Source: a virus. Taken from it: a stretch of DNA of 35,906 bases. The position numbers were made by a program, and so were the translations under genes. The stretch covers positions 1-35,906 of IMG/VR virus record IMGVR_UViG_3300046007_010744; one strand, 5' to 3'. The notes under the pieces were generated by a model. That model worked only from the letters and a program-made list of their open reading frames with translations, was not told the origin of the DNA and searched no databases. Every line of letters starts with the position of its first letter. Position 1 is the first letter of the stretch. This document shows, piece after piece, positions 15,683 through 23,880 of the stretch.

Positions 15683-16344
15683 ACCCGCCCCCAAAAGTGG
15701 CGGAACATGGCGCGGCAACAGTCCGCCGTCACGGCAGCTACGGGCTGGTCTGCTTCGATCCGGGTCCAGTCCCACCCCCCCGCAGGGCCCTCGAATCCAG
15801 CGACAACCCGGGCCAAAAACGCCACCCCCTCCCCTTCAAGGCGGTCGGCTAATTGGCCACCACGTCGGCGGCAGGACTCGACCAGAGACACATCCAGCCA
15901 GATGGTCAGATCGGCCCGCAGGCCGTTTGTGGCGATGTCTGACAGCTTGTTAATCAGCCCCAGGTCCAAGCCCCTGCCATATCCCTGATAAGCGGCTGTC
16001 GATCCAGTGAAGCGATCGCACAGCACCCAATCCCCCCGCTCCAACGCCGGCCGGAGGACGGTTTCGACATGCTGGGCACGATCGGCGGCATACAGCAGCA
16101 GCTCGGCACGGGGCACGGGAGCAGCTTCGCCAGGAGGGTGCAGCAGCAGCAGCTCCCTCAGGGCCTTGCCCAGGGCGGTGCCCCCAGGCTCTCGGCTCAC
16201 AACCACGCGGGCGCCGGGGGGCAGCAGTCCGCTGGTGGGCAGCCATTGGCGCAAGGCCTCCAGTTGGGTGGTCTTACCGCAGCCGTCGATCCCTTCCAGG
16301 ACGATGAAGCGGCCACGGGTGGGGGTTGGGTTGGGGTCGCTCAT
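15679..16344 (-). CDS. tmk: Thymidylate kinase (dTMP kinase)
   Basis: 221 residues. It makes dTDP from dTMP with ATP. Seen: P-loop GIDGCGKTT (residues ~18-26), REPGGT (51-56) that binds dTMP, the DRFTGSTAAYQG segment (~110-121, DR motif and aromatic residues of the dTMP site), and a LID-like stretch with RRRGGQLADRLEG. Length is close to the usual ~205-215. The start is coupled to the dCTP deaminase gene (ATGA). With dCTP deaminase it would raise dTTP supply during phage replication. No thymidylate synthase gene is in this window. Confidence 0.93.
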   Translation of the reverse strand: MSDPNPTPTRGRFIVLEGIDGCGKTTQLEALRQWLPTSGLLPPGARVVVSREPGGTALGKALRELLLLHPPGEAAPVPRAELLLYAADRAQHVETVLRPALERGDWVLCDRFTGSTAAYQGYGRGLDLGLINKLSDIATNGLRADLTIWLDVSLVESCRRRGGQLADRLEGEGVAFLARVVAGFEGPAGGWDWTRIEADQPVAAVTADCCRAMFRHFWGRV

Positions 16345-16934
16345 ACCCTGGCCCCCACCACCTGCTCAGGCTGGCCCTGGTATTTCCCGGCTCGATCGGC
16401 GTAAGTGGTTTCGCAGGGATCCCCCTCAAAGAAGAGCAGCTGGCAGATGCCCTCCTCCGCGTAGATGCGGCAATCGGCGCCGGAAGAATTGCTGAACTCC
16501 AGGGTAAGGTGCCCCTCCCAGGCGGCCTCTGCTGGTGTGGTGTTGACGATGATTCCCAACCGTGCGTAAGTGCTTTTGCCTAGGCAGATGACGGTGATAT
16601 TGGGCGGCACCTTCAACTTTTCGAGCGCCACCCCCAGTCCGTAGGTGTGGGCCGGCACGATGAAAAATCGGCCGTCTTCATCCTCATGCAGGGTGGCGGG
16701 CTCCAGGTTGTGGGGGTTGGGCCGCTTGGGGTTCATCACCGTGCCCGGCACATGGCGGAAGGTCAGGAACTCGGCGGCGGAGAGACGGATGTCGTAGCCG
16801 TAGCTGCTGCAGCCGTAGCTGAGCACCGGGCCTAGTTGTTGCTTCGGATCGAGATAGCGCACCAGCTTCGCCTGAAAGGGCTCGATCATGCCGGCGGCGG
16901 CTTGGGCTTTGATCCATGTGTCGTTTTTCAGCAT
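16341..16934 (-). CDS. dcd: dCTP deaminase
   Basis: 197 residues, close to the family's ~190. It converts dCTP to dUTP and ammonia, upstream of dTMP synthesis. Seen: the CSSYGYDIRL segment (~42-51), LGKSTYARLGIIVNTTP (~119-134) and the AEAAWEGHLTLEFSN motif with the expected catalytic glutamate near residue 136, then IYAEEGICQLLFFEGD. The start ATG 16934 has 40 bases upstream before the next leftward gene. It is the first of the dcd-tmk-wHTH coupled group. Confidence 0.93.
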   Translation of the reverse strand: MLKNDTWIKAQAAAGMIEPFQAKLVRYLDPKQQLGPVLSYGCSSYGYDIRLSAAEFLTFRHVPGTVMNPKRPNPHNLEPATLHEDEDGRFFIVPAHTYGLGVALEKLKVPPNITVICLGKSTYARLGIIVNTTPAEAAWEGHLTLEFSNSSGADCRIYAEEGICQLLFFEGDPCETTYADRAGKYQGQPEQVVGARV

Positions 16935-16974
16935 TGGGGGTCAGGGGTAAGGGTGAATGGGGCCGGGCCGCGGT

Positions 16975-17373
16975 TCACGGGTCCACCTCCCCAGCCTTTT
17001 GCAGTTGCCGAGCTGCCTTGGCGGCTTTTTGCCGGCGGTCGGCTAAGACCCAGAGGCGTGCCCCTTGCCACCATTGCTGGCGTACTTTGGGGGTCCAGGG
17101 ACCGTTCATATTGCGCAATTCTTCGTAGGCATTCTCAACGAGTTCGTTGTGGCATGGCTGGCAATCAGCTTCAGTGACCCACGCACGCAACTCCAAGCAA
17201 TGGCTGCATGTTCTGAACGATCCGGCGTCGCCGTCCCAAACACCAAAAACGTATTCGTGAGAATCGCCAGGGGCAATCGGTCCACAGCACTCGTAACAGG
17301 TGTGAGCCTTTCTGGCGCGTTGAATCCTTGCCCGGTAAACGGCGGGTTGATCGCAGTCGCAATCGCAGCTCAC
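16975..17373 (-). CDS. Conserved phage-type zinc-binding protein
   Basis: 132 residues starting at GTG 17373, which overlaps the preceding stop as GTGA. It opens with CDCDCDQPAVY and then ARKAHTCYECCGPIAPGDSHEYVFGVWDGDAGSFRTCSHCLELRAW. That is a HtCyeC...I..Gd.yEyv.G.wDG.f..f.tC..C..LR.W zinc-ribbon pattern that I know from many phage hypothetical proteins. The function is not known. The C-terminus is basic and ends with a QKAGEVDP tail similar to the end of the next upstream gene. Confidence 0.65.
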   Translation of the reverse strand: MSCDCDCDQPAVYRARIQRARKAHTCYECCGPIAPGDSHEYVFGVWDGDAGSFRTCSHCLELRAWVTEADCQPCHNELVENAYEELRNMNGPWTPKVRQQWWQGARLWVLADRRQKAAKAARQLQKAGEVDP

Positions 17374-18749
17374 GACTCCACCTCCCCAGCCTGGGGCGCT
17401 TGCACCATCTCGCCTTCATAGCCGCAATATGGGCACTCACTTACCGGCTCCGGCACAGCCACCTCCCCAGCCTGGGCCTCCACCCCAACGCCATACACCG
17501 CCCTGGTCTGCAAATCCCAGGGCCCCACCGCCGCCCTTTTGAGCACGCTCACAACCGTATCGATGGCGCCATGCCAGGCCTTCCCCTCTGCCCCGCTATG
17601 GCCACCTGAGTAATCGTGGCAGCCTTGGGCCAGGTGGATGGCGTCTTGGAATGTGGTGCCAGGCGCAACCCGCAGGGCGGCCAGTTCGGCCTCCTGCTGC
17701 TGGAGCAGGGTGGCGGCGCGAGTGCATTGCTCGGCCCAGTCGTTTCGCCCAAGCACGCGACAGTCCAGGGCGTAAGCGTGTAGCCACTGGGCTACCTCTT
17801 CCACCTCCCTCGGCTCCGGCGCTGGTGATGTGGGTGTGTTTGCCGCCATAAGGTCCATAGCTGTCACGATCCGAGAGCGTTGCCAGACCCGCTGGATGGC
17901 GTCCTCTGTTTGGTCCGCCAGTACATCACGTAAGCCATGGATGGCAGCTTCCCACGTCAAGCCCGATCTCCCAGTCGGTTGGATGGCCTCCCCCGCCTCC
18001 CCCGCTGGCGGGGTGGGCTCGACGCAGGAGCAGGCCCCTGGCGTCGGGCAACCTTGCGGCTCGATCGCTACCGGCCGGCCTGGCGGATTCTCGCGCAACC
18101 ACACAGCAGCTTGATTGGCCAATTGCTGAACCTGGGCGACGGTCTGCTGCCCGATCACATCACCTAGCCGGGCCACGCGTTCCAACAAGGGGCGGGCGGC
18201 AAGGGTTTCGGCGGGTGTCTCCGGCACCGGCGCTGGCGGGGTGGCGGGGCGGGCGGGGCGGGCGGGCAGACCGTAGTTGACCAGCATTGCGGCGGCCCGC
18301 TGCAGAAGATCATGGGTTGATGATGCTGGCGAATGAAGGCCAGACTCCTTGATTAGCAAGGCTCTTAGATTTGCCGCCATCGCCTGATCGGCGGCCAAAT
18401 CCTCCGACACTGGTGGGGTGGCAGGGCGGCCCCAGCGGGCGAGGACTGCCAGCATCAGATCAGCCAGCTCACAGTGGGCCGATTCAAGGCAGCCGCCTTT
18501 CCGCAGCCACGTCGCCCAAGGCTCCCGCCCGAAGGCAAAGCCAATCAGGTTTGTGTGGTCAAGCGTTGGCCCCCCCAGCTCAGCCTTCAGGGCAGCTCGG
18601 GCGCGGGCCATCAGATCCTGTGTTCCATAGACATGAGCCTGAGAAGCTCGCTCAATCCAGTCGAGCAGCTCAGCACACAAGGCGCGGATGTCGGGGGTGG
18701 TCATGGTTCTGGGTTGATGGGTGATTTGGATTCGATCGGGCGCGGTCAT
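17370..18749 (-). CDS. Large hypothetical protein, Ala/Pro/Glu-rich
   Basis: About 459 residues with ATG 18749 overlapping the previous stop (ATGA); ATG 18704 (MTTPDIRALCAELLDWIER) is a strong alternative because that phrase looks like a natural beginning. The sequence has several Ala/Leu helices, a Pro/Ala/Arg repeat region (PARPARPATPPAP) coded by tandem GGCGGGGCGG units near 18232-18268, and repeated AQAGEV segments. Close to the C-terminus is a single CPYCG pair (SECPYCGYEGE), half of a zinc ribbon. No family is recognised. It looks assembled from low-complexity insertions. Confidence 0.55.
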   Translation of the reverse strand: MTAPDRIQITHQPRTMTTPDIRALCAELLDWIERASQAHVYGTQDLMARARAALKAELGGPTLDHTNLIGFAFGREPWATWLRKGGCLESAHCELADLMLAVLARWGRPATPPVSEDLAADQAMAANLRALLIKESGLHSPASSTHDLLQRAAAMLVNYGLPARPARPATPPAPVPETPAETLAARPLLERVARLGDVIGQQTVAQVQQLANQAAVWLRENPPGRPVAIEPQGCPTPGACSCVEPTPPAGEAGEAIQPTGRSGLTWEAAIHGLRDVLADQTEDAIQRVWQRSRIVTAMDLMAANTPTSPAPEPREVEEVAQWLHAYALDCRVLGRNDWAEQCTRAATLLQQQEAELAALRVAPGTTFQDAIHLAQGCHDYSGGHSGAEGKAWHGAIDTVVSVLKRAAVGPWDLQTRAVYGVGVEAQAGEVAVPEPVSECPYCGYEGEMVQAPQAGEVES

Positions 18750-19438
18750 CGGTTGATATGTCTGCGCAGGCAATTGGCGCTGCCATGGTCTCCCTGCGTG
18801 TCGAGCCAGTCGGCCAGCTTGTGAATCGCAAAGCGGGCGCGAGCTTCGTCAACTCTCCCGCCTGGCAGCAACGGGAGTTCATTGCCGACGACCTCCACCA
18901 GCGCAGTAGGCCGGGAAGTTGGGGCGGCTGGTGCTGGCGCCGCAGGCGGGAACTCCGATGTTCGGATCCCGTGCTCCTGCATCACCCGGCGAATGACGGC
19001 GAGGGCCTGGGCGCAACGAGTTTCGGCCCATTCGATTGGTTCGCAGCCTTCGACCGTGACACTATCCGGCATGCCTTCGGCAATATCCGCCAAGGCGCAC
19101 TCGGCTTGGATCAACGCAAAGGCGCACTCGGCTTGGATCAACGCATCGGCAACCGGGCCGTCATTCACTGGAGCAGCTGGTGCTGAAGAAGCAGCCAAAT
19201 CGGACTCTGTGGTCTCGGCATCCTCAACCGGGTGACGCAACCCAGCCACAAGCTCCAGGGCCTCCAGCCGGCGGCAGAGCGCGGCGATGGTTTTGGAGTA
19301 GTGGTCGGTGAACTTTGCAAACCATTGATCCTGGGCATCGGCGCGGGCGATCAGCCGCAGCAGGGCCTTGGCGTCATGCTGGCCGGCGTCGGCAGCATTG
19401 ATGAGCCAGGCCATGGTTGTTCTGGGGATGGTGCTCAT
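18746..19438 (-). CDS. Hypothetical protein with an in-frame 27-bp duplication
   Basis: 230 residues from ATG 19438 (MAWL at 19414 is an alternative). The N-terminal ~85 residues are helical (AALCRRLEALELVAG), the centre carries a direct duplication ALIQAECAF / ALIQAECAL coded by two 27-bp units at 19092-19145. The last ~50 residues (RARFAIHKLADWLDTQGDHGSANCLRRHI) are helical again. No known family. Its end overlaps the next gene start as ATGA. Confidence 0.5.
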   Translation of the reverse strand: MSTIPRTTMAWLINAADAGQHDAKALLRLIARADAQDQWFAKFTDHYSKTIAALCRRLEALELVAGLRHPVEDAETTESDLAASSAPAAPVNDGPVADALIQAECAFALIQAECALADIAEGMPDSVTVEGCEPIEWAETRCAQALAVIRRVMQEHGIRTSEFPPAAPAPAAPTSRPTALVEVVGNELPLLPGGRVDEARARFAIHKLADWLDTQGDHGSANCLRRHINR

Positions 19439-19507
19439 GATTGTCCTCGGTGGTGGTGAATTGGACGCGTTTCGCTATGTGATCGGGCAGGGGTGGCAGG
19501 GGGCCGG

Positions 19508-19774
19508 TCATGGCTGCCGTACCCCATCAACGATGGCCAACGCAGCGCAGACCGCAAACAACGCCACCGATAGGGCCAGGGCTAGCCCAGGGGGGCCACT
19601 TGCCGACGTGATCAACACGGCAGCGACACTGCCTATCAGTCCAGATCGAATCAACGGGCGGTAGCGAGTGCCGGGGGCCATGCGAGCTATCAACTTGGGG
19701 TTGCCGGGGGCAATCCTGATGCGGTAGTCAGGGCCACGCCAGCGACGGGGGCCAGGGAAGATGGGGCCGCTCAT
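19508..19774 (-). CDS. Small two-helix membrane protein
   Basis: 88 residues; starts at ATG 19774, overlapping the ASCH-like gene stop. The first ~42 residues are basic and Pro-rich. Two hydrophobic segments follow (GLIGSVAAVLITSA and GLALALSVALFAVCAALAIV), which are predicted to be inner-membrane helices. Nothing else can be said of function; it may be an accessory membrane protein such as an exclusion or lysis-timing factor. Confidence 0.5.
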   Translation of the reverse strand: MSGPIFPGPRRWRGPDYRIRIAPGNPKLIARMAPGTRYRPLIRSGLIGSVAAVLITSASGPPGLALALSVALFAVCAALAIVDGVRQP

Positions 19775-20151
19775 GGCTTGATCAAAGAAAACAACATTTG
19801 ATACTGTTCAATTGTTTGGCTAGGCTTTACTAATCGGCGAAACCAGTCATCCATTTTTTCTTGGCTGTCAAAGCCCTCGATCACATATAGATCTGTAATG
19901 GGATGACATAAATCGTCGCCTGCCAAATGATAGCCAATTGCGCCTGTTGCATCGTTGGCTATCATTATCCGATTTGCACTGCGAGCAATTACAGCCGGTC
20001 CGTTTACGTGCTTGCTCCGGTATGGTTTATCTTCCCATCGAAACAACTGGATCGGGACACACAATGGCCATGGGTTTGGCCGGATGGTGCTGACCTTGAT
20101 GCCGTCCATCACTTTTTGATGGAACTGCTCAGCTAGGGGGCGTTTGATCAT
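19771..20151 (-). CDS. ASCH-like domain protein
   Basis: 126 residues, coupled at both ends. It opens with FHQKVMDGIKVSTIRPNPWPL and has HVNGPAVIA strands, then YVIEGFDSQEKMDDWFRRL. The pattern F...v.dG.K..TIR..p near the start and EGFdS...m..WF near the end is that of ASCH-type proteins, a small beta-barrel family linked to RNA or modified-nucleoside binding. The gene is clearly AT-richer than its neighbours. The role in the phage is unknown; RNA regulation or removal of modified bases is possible. Confidence 0.55.
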   Translation of the reverse strand: MIKRPLAEQFHQKVMDGIKVSTIRPNPWPLCVPIQLFRWEDKPYRSKHVNGPAVIARSANRIMIANDATGAIGYHLAGDDLCHPITDLYVIEGFDSQEKMDDWFRRLVKPSQTIEQYQMLFSLIKP

Positions 20152-20810
20152 GGCTTCACCCCCAGCGCCCGCAGAATCGCGGTGCGCTCGTCTGCGCGAC
20201 CACGGTCGTAGATGGCGCGGCGTGCATCATCAGCCCACAAAATGCAATCCAAAACCTTCAGCAGATCCCCATCCGTCGCCACCGGCTCGGCGCCAGGCGG
20301 TGGGACCTGGAAAGATTGAGTCTGCTGCTGGCGGGCCCAGGCGGCAACCCGCTGAGCCATGAAGCTACTGGCGGGGATCGCATAGTCACTGTCGGTGCTT
20401 AACTGCCGGCACTCCTCCCGCCATCGGCTCATCAGCTCGTTGCTCGGCATCTCAGCCGGGACTGGGTCGCGGTCGCCATAGATCAGTCGCCCACCAGTGG
20501 GCTGGGGTTTGATCGGCGGTGGCAGGTTAGAGCCACGGCGGCGAGCGATTTCGCGGTCAAGATAGTCGTCAAAATCGCTGGGTGGCGGGTTCGGTGTGCC
20601 CCCGTGGGAGCGGGGCTGGTAGCCGCCATTGCGGCGGGCAGGGCCAGTGGCTATGGCGCGGTCAAGTTGCCGGTTGATTGCTGCTGCAACATCGAGGGGT
20701 GGCTTGGGCGGGAACGACGCGGGGCCGGGCGGGTCGGGTTCAAACGGTACGCGCTTGTTACACGGGGATGGCCCCGTCAGCGAATCCCGCAGCCAGTTAA
20801 AGAGTCCCAT
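20148..20810 (-). CDS. Hypothetical Pro/Arg-rich protein
   Basis: 220 residues; ATG 20810 shares a base with the SSB stop. The first ~125 residues are Pro/Arg/Gly-rich with helix pieces (NRQLDRAIATGPARR, DDYLDREIARRRG), probably disordered. The C-terminal ~90 (ELMSRWREECRQLSTDSDYAIPASSFMAQRVAAWA and DDARRAIYDRGRADERTAILRAL) look folded and helical. No family recognised. Position directly behind SSB may mean a role with replication proteins, but this rests on context only. Confidence 0.45.
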   Translation of the reverse strand: MGLFNWLRDSLTGPSPCNKRVPFEPDPPGPASFPPKPPLDVAAAINRQLDRAIATGPARRNGGYQPRSHGGTPNPPPSDFDDYLDREIARRRGSNLPPPIKPQPTGGRLIYGDRDPVPAEMPSNELMSRWREECRQLSTDSDYAIPASSFMAQRVAAWARQQQTQSFQVPPPGAEPVATDGDLLKVLDCILWADDARRAIYDRGRADERTAILRALGVKP

Positions 20811-21487
20811 CAGAATGGCACCTCCTCTTCCGATTGGCCGCCGTAACCAGGGGCCGAATACCCATCCCCAGCACCACCCTCGGCGTCTCGCCTGCTGCCC
20901 AGCAGCTCCAAACGGTCAACCGTGATCACCGGCTTGCTGCGCTCCTCGCCGGTGCCCTTGTCAATCCAGCGGTCGAGCTTGAATGATCCGGTGATGCCCA
21001 ACAATGAGCCCTTGCGCACGTAGTCGGCTGCGACCTGGGCCTGTCTGCCCCAGATCTCTAGCGGGAACCAGTCGGGTTCATCGTCCCGGCTGCGGCGGTT
21101 TACCGCCAGCGTGAGGTTGGCGACCATGCTGCCTTTCTCGAAGTAGCGGACTTCAGGGTCGCGGCCGGCGCGGCCTACCAGCACCACCCGGTTGGTTCCG
21201 GCTAAGTCCAAGGGGGCAGACACTGCATCAAATTTTTCGACCTGGAACTCCAGGGGCTGGCCTTTTTCAATCCTGAACCGCCCCGACAGGATCCAGTAGC
21301 TGCCGGCTCGGATGTTGGCGGCGGCCCTGGCGGCAGCATCACCCCAGACAGTGGCGGCAATGTCCATTGGGGGATCCTCGTGTTTGTAGGCGGCCACCTG
21401 CGCGGTGAAGGCGGCGGCCTGGGTATCGCCAGACGGGCTGAGCGTGGGCGGGGCCTCGATGTAGGCCAGCAGGGTGATCAATTGCAT
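20810..21487 (-). CDS. ssb: Single-stranded DNA-binding protein with two OB-fold-like halves
   Basis: 225 residues, longer than the usual ~110-180. The second half (from ~95) is a standard SSB: NRVVLVGRAGRDPEVRYFEKGSMVANLTLAVNR, then WFPLEIWGRQAQVAADYVRKGSLLGITGSFKLDRW and KPVITVDRLELLGS. It ends with an acidic tip (EEEVPF) expected to bind replication partners. The first ~85 residues (LITLLAYIEAPPTL...YWILSGRFRIEKG...QVEKFD) repeat the pattern in shorter form. It lies downstream of recT and the exonuclease, and a run of eight C sits directly before its start. Confidence 0.9.
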   Translation of the reverse strand: MQLITLLAYIEAPPTLSPSGDTQAAAFTAQVAAYKHEDPPMDIAATVWGDAAARAAANIRAGSYWILSGRFRIEKGQPLEFQVEKFDAVSAPLDLAGTNRVVLVGRAGRDPEVRYFEKGSMVANLTLAVNRRSRDDEPDWFPLEIWGRQAQVAADYVRKGSLLGITGSFKLDRWIDKGTGEERSKPVITVDRLELLGSRRDAEGGAGDGYSAPGYGGQSEEEVPF

Positions 21488-21521
21488 GGGGGGGGTTCAA
21501 TGGGATGAGATGGGGCAGTGA

Positions 21522-22610
21522 TCAATCCAGGCCAGTGATCGGAGCGTCAGCCGCGGGAGCAGCAGCAGGACCCGACCGGCGAACTGGGGCAGGAGCAGAC
21601 CGGCGGCCAGTTGCAGGGGCTGCAGGTGCGGGCGCGGGTGCTGGCTGGGGGTCGGCGGCCACGGTGGTTCGCCCCACCGGCAGCCGCTCAACCGTGCCAG
21701 GCTCGGTGCACGGGGCGGGCTGTTCCGGGCCGCTGGGGGGCTCCAGGGTCAGGGAGCTGGGCCCTAAATCCGGAGAGCTGGGCGGGGCTTCGGAATTTGG
21801 GGCCTGGGGCTCTGGTTCAGGGGTGGGCTCTGGTTCAGGAGCAGGGGCCTCCTGCGCGGCGGCGATCTGATGGTTGAGATCCTCCACGGTGATAGCCGGC
21901 TGCAAGCTGGGGGGAGTCATCTCCTCAAAGCTCGCAGGGACAACCGTATCAATGGTGTCCCGGTCAGCGCCAAGATCGTTGCTGGTGGGCAACCGCTTGG
22001 AAAGGCGGCGAATTACCGTTTTCTTGGCCATCTCCCCCCAGTTGCTAGCCCAGCACGCTTTGCCAATGCCGGTAGCCTTTGCCCGTATCTTTTCAATTTC
22101 AGCAAGGCTCATCACCTCACGCTGTATATCGCCATCCTTAAACTTTGCAATCGCGTATGCAGCGATCGGGTCGCCTTGCTTGGCTAGTTTTGGCTTATGA
22201 AAAATGCTTTCATCGTCTCCTAGCTGAAAATTAAATTCGTCGCCTTCGTAGACTACGTGAGCCCTGATACTACTGATCTCTCTGCTTTGGCGAATCTTTT
22301 TTAGAATGCCGTTAACCATCGGCATGTATGCAACTGTCTGACAATTACTTGCCCGGTCGTTGTATAGGCTCAACCCAGCCTCCCTGCCGTCAAGGAGCAG
22401 GCCGTCTTGGGCCGCTTTCATACACGCAGCAACCAAGCTGCGGCGATCGGCTGCAAGGAGCTTTGGCTCCATTTGAACAGCGGTGACAATTGTGCGCGCA
22501 AACCGCTCAACTGGAATCTGAGAAGGTAAAGCTGCTTGAAATTCGCCGTGAGACGCTACAAGCGTTTCCCTAAATTTTTGAAGTTGAATCGCTAAGCTTG
22601 ATTCAGTCAT
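21522..22610 (-). CDS. recT: RecT-family single-strand annealing protein
   Basis: 362 residues. The core (1-235) shows the RecT signature: FARTIVTAVQMEPKLL, SLVAACMKAAQDGLLLDGREAGLSLYND, TVAYMPMVNGILKKIRQSREI and IAAYAIAKFKDGDI, ending with WGEMAKKTVIRRLSKRLP. It anneals complementary single strands during phage recombination. The C-terminal ~110 residues are Pro/Ala/Glu-rich and GC-rich, unlike the AT-richer core, and are likely a disordered tail. The gene sits between the RecE-type exonuclease and ssb, making a SynExo-plus-SSB module. Confidence 0.92.
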   Translation of the reverse strand: MTESSLAIQLQKFRETLVASHGEFQAALPSQIPVERFARTIVTAVQMEPKLLAADRRSLVAACMKAAQDGLLLDGREAGLSLYNDRASNCQTVAYMPMVNGILKKIRQSREISSIRAHVVYEGDEFNFQLGDDESIFHKPKLAKQGDPIAAYAIAKFKDGDIQREVMSLAEIEKIRAKATGIGKACWASNWGEMAKKTVIRRLSKRLPTSNDLGADRDTIDTVVPASFEEMTPPSLQPAITVEDLNHQIAAAQEAPAPEPEPTPEPEPQAPNSEAPPSSPDLGPSSLTLEPPSGPEQPAPCTEPGTVERLPVGRTTVAADPQPAPAPAPAAPATGRRSAPAPVRRSGPAAAPAADAPITGLD

Positions 22611-22633
22611 TGTTAAAAAGCAGTGTGAAAGGG

Positions 22634-23536
22634 TTAATCTTTGTTCCAGTGTGGAAGATCAATAGGATCAAGAATCCGATCCCCATAGCCGGGCCATTTG
22701 CCAGAGGCGATGCAGTCAGCCAGGGTTTCCATTGCAGATCGAATCCGGCGGCGACCGGCGTCGATTTGTGCTTCAGATGCTGGACGGACAGCAACAGCGC
22801 AATGATTTGCAGTTGTTGGATTAGCTCTTAAGCTTTCGACGCAAATGTAAAAAAACATTTTGGCGCCTATGGCATCCATGTTCCAAGCTGCTTGGACATG
22901 ATAGTCAAAGCCTGAAATTGTCTTAGAAAATAAATCCTCGCTGGCGTCAGCAGTTTGCTTAATGTCGCATACAAATTTACGGTCTAAAGTGTGAAAGTCA
23001 GGCCGGCTTTTGCACATTAGCCAGAATTCCTGATCGCTCCAGGTGTAGGTAGGCTCGCGAACGCCATCCATTCTCAGGAGATGGCTGGCCGCAGGATGGG
23101 CAAGAATTGCCGCTGCTTGCGCTTTGGCTTTAGCTGCGTCCTTTGCTGACAGCAACAATTTGCCAGCGTTGTTGCTGTCAAATTCCTGCCACCAGTCCCG
23201 ATTGTCGCAGGCTTTCAACCACGCATCGTAGGCTTTTGTGCCCGTTCGCGCTGGTTGGATTAGCTGCTTTTCGGTGGGTCTACTAGGGGCGTCATCTGGC
23301 TTGATAGCTATCGTTTGGTCCCAAAGGTGAGGCTCAAGAGCCTGTGTATGAGTTGCAGTCCCGACCTGCATTGATAGGGTGGGCTCTTGCGATTCCCGAT
23401 CGGGAGCCAAATACTTGTCAAAATAATGGTAAGGGCTTTTGGCCAACACCTTCAATCGACTGGGAGAGATAGCATCGAGGGCGTGATAATCCTCGTTGGT
23501 CATCCCTGGGTGGTGAGTGAGCCTGGGGAGGGTCAT
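22634..23536 (-). CDS. RecE-type exonuclease (PDDEXK, DUF3799-like)
   Basis: 300 residues from ATG 23536, which overlaps the preceding stop (ATGA). It opens with HHPGMTNEDYHALDAISPSRLKVLAKSPYHYF (the s.S.lk.l..sP..y.. signature), then the VGTATHTQALEP motif (G59/H63). The nuclease centre is RPDF (D180) and CDIKQT (D191, K193), followed by the FDYHVQAAWNMDA helix with the expected Y/Q pair. It would resect DNA 5'-3' for RecT. Its stop is 23 bases before the recT start. Confidence 0.88.
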   Translation of the reverse strand: MTLPRLTHHPGMTNEDYHALDAISPSRLKVLAKSPYHYFDKYLAPDRESQEPTLSMQVGTATHTQALEPHLWDQTIAIKPDDAPSRPTEKQLIQPARTGTKAYDAWLKACDNRDWWQEFDSNNAGKLLLSAKDAAKAKAQAAAILAHPAASHLLRMDGVREPTYTWSDQEFWLMCKSRPDFHTLDRKFVCDIKQTADASEDLFSKTISGFDYHVQAAWNMDAIGAKMFFYICVESLRANPTTANHCAVAVRPASEAQIDAGRRRIRSAMETLADCIASGKWPGYGDRILDPIDLPHWNKD

Positions 23537-23880
23537 CGCACCACCGTCGGAGCCACAGCACTTCCCACCGGGCACCGTGCGCGGCCCTGGTCCACTCCAA
23601 CCGCATAGGCCAGGGCGGAGGCAATCAGGGCTAGAACCCCAAGCAGTATCAAATTTTCAAAGCCGTCAAACTGGTGTTGGCGACGGCGCTGGCCAGGGGG
23701 AAGCTGCCGATCAGCAATGTTCCCCAGGCTAAGAGCTGCGACCCGCAGCGCATCAATTCGCTGGGGCCTGGCCATGGCCCCCCAGGATGCACGAAGGCCC
23801 CTTAGGTCATACATCGTTGCGTCAAAGCGCTTGATGTCTAGGAACTCGGCGAGCGAGACACGGTTAGATGGTCGATTCAT
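23533..23880 (-). CDS. Small membrane protein
   Basis: 115 residues from ATG 23880; a longer frame upstream is only open, not coding-like. The N-terminal half is basic and helical (FLDIKRFDATMYDLRGLRASWG). A single hydrophobic helix (ENLILLGVLALIASALAYAVGV) lies in the last third. It is coupled to the exonuclease gene by ATGA. Unknown function. Confidence 0.5.
   Translation of the reverse strand: MNRPSNRVSLAEFLDIKRFDATMYDLRGLRASWGAMARPQRIDALRVAALSLGNIADRQLPPGQRRRQHQFDGFENLILLGVLALIASALAYAVGVDQGRARCPVGSAVAPTVVR

Noticed and set aside
16013-16020. GCGATCGC (HIP1) octamers as proof of a cyanobacterial host
   Set aside because: Only about two copies were noticed (near 16013 and 29575), close to chance for this composition, so they do not support the host guess.
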